A DNA stretch of 64,000 nt from Cliona cf. orientalis (lineage: Eukaryota; Porifera; Demospongiae; Clionaida; Clionaidae), in NCBI GenBank assembly GCA_963930775.1, contig OZ005694.1, positions 3,224,001 to 3,288,000 of the forward strand, given 5' to 3'. Numbering within the stretch: position 1 is the stretch's first letter; every line of letters starts with the position of its first letter. The position numbers and the translations under genes are program-made. This document shows, piece after piece, positions 59,901 to 64,000 of this stretch. The notes beneath the pieces are model-generated. The model ran no database searches. It was not told where the DNA came from and worked only from the letters and a program-made list of their open reading frames with translations.

Positions 59901-60823
59901 ACTATGTTTGGCTGTTGACTGCGAGTAGGATTCACAAAATTATTACGTTGCAGAGTTATAAGCAGCTAACTGTTGCACTAGACACGCATTAATAATGCCT
60001 CACTATAATACAATTAAGTGTATACCATTCCAAACCCACCAAGAAATATCATCAACAAATTTAGTACTGCACTAAGAAGAGCTCAAACTTACGAGCACAG
60101 GTATAGTTATCATCTTCCATAAAATATCCAATTTGGCAGCTGCAAGAGTGTCCACACTTTTCATCAATGCACTGTGCATTTTCTGAACAGTTGTATGTTC
60201 CATCACGGCACTCATTTACATCTACAGCAATTAATATAATTAGTGGTGTGAAGTGCATTCATTTTGTATCAGTATACTATTATAATCTATCCTATTAACT
60301 TCAAACCTCTAGTATCGATGATCACAAATTTTGTCTTCAGGTGACTACATGATGGATTTTCAGTTCTTTTGAAAAGCATTATGGTTAAGCCAGAGCTTAG
60401 CACGTTAGGTAGATCGTTGCAACTAAACAGGAAACTATTGGAAATGAAGTCATCTTTCTCAGAGGTGCATTCTGTTTCACAGGGCAAATCATTGATGGTC
60501 ACTTCCAAAGCTCTTTCGTGACAAAGGTGGAGAGAAATAACTTCGAAAGAAGCATCATCATAGTTAGGGAGATTGCTGCCATGGCTGACAGTGTACACGG
60601 AGTTTCCATAGGATATACCTAACACTGTCCCAGGTAAACAGTCACGGTCTTCGTAGGTGTATACGTAGTTGCTACAGATCACTTTTCTTTCACTGTAGCA
60701 GGAATCTACTTCGCTGGTGACACACATGGATTGTTGAGATCGCGCAACTCGAATTAAGACGCAGACCGCAAAATATGCACTAACCAAAGACGACGCTCTT
60801 CGTGCTAATTGTAAAGCTACCAT
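47225..60823 (-). CDS. Large adhesion GPCR with EGF, 16 sushi, HRM, GAIN/GPS and 7TM
   Basis: I assembled 39 minus-strand exons from 60823 down to the stop at 47225. All phases agree, giving 1,933 residues. In order: signal peptide and a Cys-rich first domain I do not recognise (1-172), EGF (to 215), sixteen sushi/CCP modules, one per exon (216-1148), EGF (to 1191), hormone-receptor motif (to 1249), GAIN with GPS (to 1557), seven helices (to about 1815) and a cytoplasmic tail rich in Asp, Glu and Ser. The GPS reads [14 protein letters not shown] and CNSTHLTSF, with cleavage expected between Leu1544 and Thr1545. That is the family's self-proteolysis site, which frees a tethered agonist (TSFTVIV). 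It is a cell-surface adhesion receptor; the sushi array probably binds glycans or proteins. The ligand is unknown. A missed exon between 54041 and 55301 cannot be excluded. Confidence 0.9.
48601..50648 (-). CDS. GPCR exons 29-36: seven transmembrane helices
   Basis: Exons 50648-50557 (TM1, [19 protein letters not shown]), 50502-50391 (TM2, [18 protein letters not shown]), 50123-49970 (TM3-4, [17 protein letters not shown]), 49906-49834, 49682-49619 ([17 protein letters not shown]), 49381-49275 (TM5, [13 protein letters not shown]), 48837-48708 (TM6, [14 protein letters not shown]) and 48642-48601 (TM7 end, [14 protein letters not shown]). The motifs [19 protein letters not shown]-like ECL2 and GATWIFG are standard adhesion-GPCR (class B2) signatures. 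The exon at 49381 uses the acceptor before ATTAATGTAG; the nearer AG would put a stop in frame. Confidence 0.92.
50936..50976. repeat. (ATT)n microsatellite in GPCR intron
   Basis: About 13 perfect TTA/ATT units in the intron that precedes TM1. Confidence 0.9.
51654..53454 (-). CDS. GPCR exons 20-28: hormone-receptor motif, GAIN domain and GPS
   Basis: Exons 53454-53377, 53296-53202, 53139-52942, 52864-52681, 52513-52331, 52188-52125, 52070-51956, 51895-51840, 51777-51654. The first two form the hormone-receptor motif ([28 protein letters not shown]). The next three give the helical part of GAIN ([19 protein letters not shown]). The last three give its beta part and the GPS, with two Cys, two Trp (CVFW, GHWSS) and HLT. 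The whole autoproteolysis box is intact. Confidence 0.9.
53912..54040 (-). CDS. GPCR exon 19: second EGF-like module
   Basis: Phase 1-1 exon encoding [17 protein letters not shown], then [17 protein letters not shown]: six cysteines in EGF spacing, between the sushi array and the hormone-receptor motif. Confidence 0.85.
54041..55301 (-). other. GPCR intron between sushi 16 and EGF 2
   Basis: The longest intron of the gene (1.26 kb). I searched both strands by eye for a phase 1-1 exon with paired cysteines and found none. The sequence is A+T-rich with no clear transposon ends. Confidence 0.5.
55302..59569 (-). CDS. Array of sixteen one-exon sushi (CCP) modules
   Basis: Exons from high to low: 59569-59396, 59335-59162, 59104-58931, 58862-58689, 58623-58450, 58394-58221, 58157-57984, 57897-57724, 57651-57478, 57421-57242, 57192-57019, 56956-56783, 56718-56539, 56016-55843, 55711-55538, 55478-55302. 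Lengths are 174 to 180 bases and all are phase 1-1, so any can be skipped or duplicated without a frame change. Each has four cysteines and the pattern DCG-x-L ... Y-x-C-x-x-GY ... C-x-x-x-x-x-WS ... P-x-C. Each has Trp in W-S except none missing. The introns are mostly 50-90 bp. The first six modules are a duplicated trio. Confidence 0.95.
60093..60221 (-). CDS. GPCR exon 2: calcium-binding EGF module
   Basis: Forty-two codons plus two split ones, phase 1 at both ends. It starts [12 protein letters not shown], the calcium-binding EGF consensus, and shows six cysteines plus an additional pair ([13 protein letters not shown]). Confidence 0.85.
60307..60823 (-). CDS. GPCR exon 1: signal peptide and unknown Cys-rich domain
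   Basis: The first exon encodes 172 residues. The start [12 protein letters not shown] leads into the hydrophobic run [15 protein letters not shown], a secretory signal likely cut near RVARS-Q. About ten cysteines follow, in contexts such as [37 protein letters not shown] and FSCNDLP. The exon ends in phase 1 (AGA G|GTTTGA). The domain has a faint resemblance to galactose-binding lectin folds, not enough to name it. Confidence 0.75.
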
Positions 60824-61065
60824 TTTGTAGAGATATCGTTAACTTGTTATAATTTTACAATACAAATGCCAGTTGAGTAAGCGCAGATTCTATATATTGC
60901 ACCCGATGACACGCGCCCTTGAGCTCACATTTTCACTTATTGACAGTGATCATCATGTTTCCCCGCCCACTTCCAGGCGCATCCTACGATCGATCGACGG
61001 AGGGTATAAACTACTGACTAGTCGATTGCAGGAAGTATGGGGGGTGGATAGTGTCAAAAGTATAG
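60824..61065. promoter_or_regulatory. Region upstream of GPCR start
   Basis: Must contain the GPCR 5' UTR and proximal promoter. An A+T-rich stretch immediately precedes the ATG (ACAAAATGG on the opposite strand reads CATTTTGTAG forward). A TCGATCGA-type palindrome is at about 60989-60997. No further signal can be assigned. Confidence 0.4.
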
Positions 61066-61395
61066 TCACTGTTTTGGAGGAGGGTGACTTCACTGAGGAG
61101 GGGGGTGGTTTCAACTGGAGGGGGCGCTTTTCAGTTGGAGGATACCACTATTTGTGGAGGAGAGGTGCGTTTTGATCTCGAGGAGGGGGTCTAGCTCATC
61201 TGGAGTAGGGGTCATAGTTCGCTGGAGGAGGGTGCGTTTTGATCTCGAGGAGGGGGTCTAGCTCATCTGGAGTAGGGGGTAATACTTCGCTGGAGGAGGG
61301 GTGCATTTTGATCGCGAGGAGGGGATCATACTTTCGCTGGACAAGGGGTACATTTTGATCTCGAGGGGTCTGCTACCTCCATTGGAGGAGGGGCA
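61066..61395. repeat. GGAGGAGGG minisatellite, about 67-bp unit
   Basis: The unit GTGCGTTTTGATCTCGAGGA, GGGGGTCTAGCTCATCTGGA, GTAGGGG, TCGCTGGAGGAG occurs almost perfectly twice (about 61163-61229 and 61230-61296) and then in two decayed or shortened forms. Looser GGAGGAGGGTG words precede it. The purine-rich strand could form triplex or G-rich structures. Confidence 0.75.
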
Positions 61396-62370
61396 TATTT
61401 GAAGCAATGGAATGGAGCTAGCAGTTGCCGATAGATGCCGTTTGTGTCTATTATAATTATGTGGGTGTGGCACATTTCGCGCATGCGCATAAAAATCTTC
61501 GCGTCATGTGGCATGGCCTGTGTGCTTTGAATTTGGACGTGGCTATAGATATAGGCTGGGAAGCTAGTGGCGTGATTCTGGACTGCTGTAGACGTACTAC
61601 TGGTGTCTCTTGTACAAAGGTGCTACATTTATTCAATGAAGCGCAGATATTTGATAATTTGTTCGTAGCACATACAATTATTGAACCTTTGTACGACAGG
61701 AGACACCACCAGCACATTTATAGTAGTCCAAAACAACTCATTTCCAAGCGACTTGCTTCCCAGCACACGTTCCGCACCATCATGGTACCAGCACGGGATC
61801 GACTAAGTTCACCCCGTTTGAAACGGTTACGTCATTGGTCCCACCCACTTCACGCGGCGCAGCGCATCGTTGGCCGCCGCTAGTACTTGCACTCTGATAC
61901 CAAAATTAATTTTGCCATCAACAAAGATGTCAGATCAGAGCTAGAGCTAGGGAAGGTTGTGTCTGTCTGTGCCATGGCCTGAAGAAGAGGTAGTAGTACA
62001 GCAGGGACATCGATGCTCACGCCTGGAGGAGCTTGGATTGTTCCCATGTAGCAGACCTACTGCAAGGGTACGTGCATGCACTCATTAGCCTCGTACCCAG
62101 GCTCAAGAGCTGAGTCATCTTTATTAAAATTAATAGTGAAGGTACTTGTAGAGGTGCAGATTCTACAGTAGCAGCTTGCTCTCTTAGTCAGTTGATCATA
62201 AATCAATGGTGAAAGTTGCTAATAACTTAATTAGCTTTGTAGTCCACAAATCCGCAATTGCATATCAACATCCAGCTCTCCCTTGTGTACACAGTACACG
62301 TCTTTACTATGGAACTTTGAAGCTATATAGAAACACTAAGTTTATTATACTGATTGGTTTGACTGGTAGT
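61396..62370. other. Non-coding region with an inverted repeat
   Basis: The only structure is the inverted repeat at 61600-61712. A 152-codon plus-strand open frame at 61425-61883 spans it, has no recognisable domain and is probably chance. The remaining sequence to 62370 shows nothing supported. Confidence 0.45.
61600..61712. repeat. Inverted repeat with 63-bp loop
   Basis: CTGGTGTCTCTTGTACAAAG (starting 61600) is matched in inverse by CCTTTGTACGACAGGAGACA, then CCACCAG (to 61712). The arms are about 25 bp with small mismatches. Confidence 0.7.
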
Positions 62371-63027
62371 TAGGCCAGACCAATTTAATTTGTTGTTGCT
62401 TGGATATTGTGAGGTAAAAATTGGACCGAGCGACCAAAAAAAAGGAAAAAAAGCAATCAATTGGGATGTGGTTGTAGACCACAATCTAATTAAGATAGAC
62501 TGATGTGACTATCTAGGACCAGGGAATCAAGATAGAATACAAAAACCACTCTATTGTATAGATGACTTAAGGCGTGAACGTTTAGCCGATTAGATGACCA
62601 CCAGGAGGTGTGACCAGACGCGATCGCACCTTTGCTGCTGCCTCAAATGTATTAGTCGTATATGGGAATAGAAATACTCTCAGTTGCTACGACACGATAA
62701 AAATCGAGCAGCACCCTAGAGCCTGAGTGCAGTAAGATCGGCCACTATAGTATCCATAATTGTGGCGATAGATGAATGGCAAGAGTCCTTGCTATATTTT
62801 GTGTGTTTTAGAGCATTTCTTCCCATACCCATAGTGTATTTTGACCACCAGTGGGCGTATGCATACGTGTGATATAGTGCGATTCACACTTTTTAATGAG
62901 ATAAATGTTCACGCCGTAAGTCGTCTATATAAGCTCCACCCAAGTTGATTAAATTTTTTTTCTTCTGTTTGCCCAAAAATTGGAGCAAGCGAATCCATGC
63001 AACAACTTATTTAATTGGTCTGGCCTT
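62371..63027. mobile_element. 657-bp element with long imperfect TIRs
   Basis: The left end TAGGCCAGACCAATTTAATT is mirrored at the right by TTAATTGGTCTGGCCTTA. The inverted similarity extends inward (GTTGTTGC / GCAACAAC, AAAAATTGGA / TTGGAGCAAGC region, GGCGTGAACGT / GTTCACGCC) for roughly 200 bp on each side. There is no transposase frame. Confidence 0.7.
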
Positions 63028-64000
63028 ACATACGTCACTGTGTCAAGGGACTTCAAAGGAATGGTACCTGCTTTGAAGGATGGGATACTTTGATGAGCTG
63101 TTCTCATCACATGCAAAGGCAACGTGACTAGCTATGGTACACACGTATGGTAGACCATCAAAATCCAGGTCTGGAATAGCCTTGTACCCAGGTCAATTCT
63201 CAAGACTAGGTCTGGAAATACATTGTCGGTGGAAAAGAATTATTATCAGTACAGACACACAAATTAAAATAATGTAAAAACACAGTATAAATAGAAAATA
63301 GTCACTTTGATGTTCACTCTTTGCCAAATATGTCCTGTACAAAGAGGAAATATTCCCTCTATACAATACAGAATTCAATATTAATTTTGCTTACGGAAGG
63401 TGCGTTAAACTAAAACATTGGGAACTAAGGACAAACATTCTGAATAGCCAATTGCTACATATACAACAATGTATGCACACACACACGTACACATACACAA
63501 GTATATACGTACAGCTATTATCCAATTACAGAGTACCTAAAGTGGTCAGGAATGGTACTAAGCCAATCAAATATTATACTGCTACTGTTCAGTAGATATA
63601 TGAAGGGCTATATTATATGTGAGGGGATTGGAGTGGTACATGTACATGTACATGTACATGTAACCCGTGTACTTACGTTTTTCATAACGTGGGTATGTTT
63701 TCCATAATGCAGCTGGGACCAGAAAGAGGAGTGGGTGTGGCAATTGCCAAGGCTGTAGCTACTGAGCAACGGGACTGTGGTACCTGTATCAATTGGGAAA
63801 TTGTGTACTTAAATCTTTGATGTATTTAAATACTTCATTACTATCTATAATGGTGCCTACAATACCCCACTAAATTCCATAAAATGCCCTCGATACTTCA
63901 TTAGATCACCTTAAATCTTGATACTACATTACTAATCAACCTTCCTCCATAGGGGTGTATCCTCATTATCTGGAATAGCCCAAAGATGAGTGCACGTACC
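63028..64000. other. No gene recognised
   Basis: A+T-rich sequence with a (CA)-rich stretch near 63477-63500 and the TACATG repeat at 63637-63662. No exon with splice signals and family resemblance is visible. Confidence 0.5.
63637..63662. repeat. (TACATG)n hexamer repeat
   Basis: Four consecutive TACATG units form an overlapping series of TACATGTA palindromes. Shorter versions are scattered through introns and spacers of the whole window. Confidence 0.85.

Noticed and set aside
61425-61883. 152-codon plus-strand open frame upstream of the GPCR
   Set aside because: Spans a non-coding inverted repeat, has no domain or homology I can name and no supporting splice signals.
1-64000. CRISPR arrays, bacterial operons, riboswitches, tRNA and rRNA genes
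   Set aside because: None was seen, and the sequence is an intron-rich animal genome; no tRNA cloverleaf or rRNA block could be recognised by eye.

Overview
This is a window of a eukaryotic, animal nuclear genome. Nearly every gene is split by GT-AG introns into exons of 22 to 600 bases, and the products are animal families: adhesion GPCR, calpain-5 type protease, MAP-kinase phosphatase, ELOVL elongases, cation-dependent mannose-6-phosphate receptor and ENKUR-domain protein. The compact A+T-rich genes, the very divergent but clear homologues, the sushi-rich adhesion GPCR and the frequent palindrome TACATGTA suggest an early-branching animal, most likely a demosponge. That taxonomic guess is inference.

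Layout, left to right. 610-3168 (+): last two exons of an ENKUR-domain (ENKD1-like) gene that starts outside the window. 3978-23292 (-): an eight-exon DUSP10/MKP5-like phosphatase whose large introns are full of small transposons. Its intron 4 holds, on the opposite strand, a three-exon orphan gene for a type II membrane protein (10827-13165). 24716-33734 (+): a 13-exon calpain-5-like protease, divergent from the phosphatase across a 1.4-kb spacer. 34043-36414 (+) and 37058-40178 (-): two paralogous CD-MPR-like receptors, tail to tail, with identical intron phases. 41531-42550 (+), 42866-43891 (-) and 44978-46804 (-): three fatty-acid elongases. 47225-60823 (-): a 39-exon adhesion GPCR with 16 sushi exons, two EGF modules, hormone-receptor motif, GAIN/GPS, seven transmembrane helices and a tail; the exons sum to 1,933 codons plus stop without a frame break. 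60824-64000: no gene recognised; a minisatellite, an inverted repeat and a large fold-back transposon.

I assembled the gene models by hand from splice signals, exon phase and homology, and every join keeps frame. There is no operon logic, since these are separately transcribed animal genes. The elongases and the receptor pair look like local duplications. Non-coding DNA is dominated by non-autonomous inverted-repeat elements, several of which share the terminus TACCGTA.
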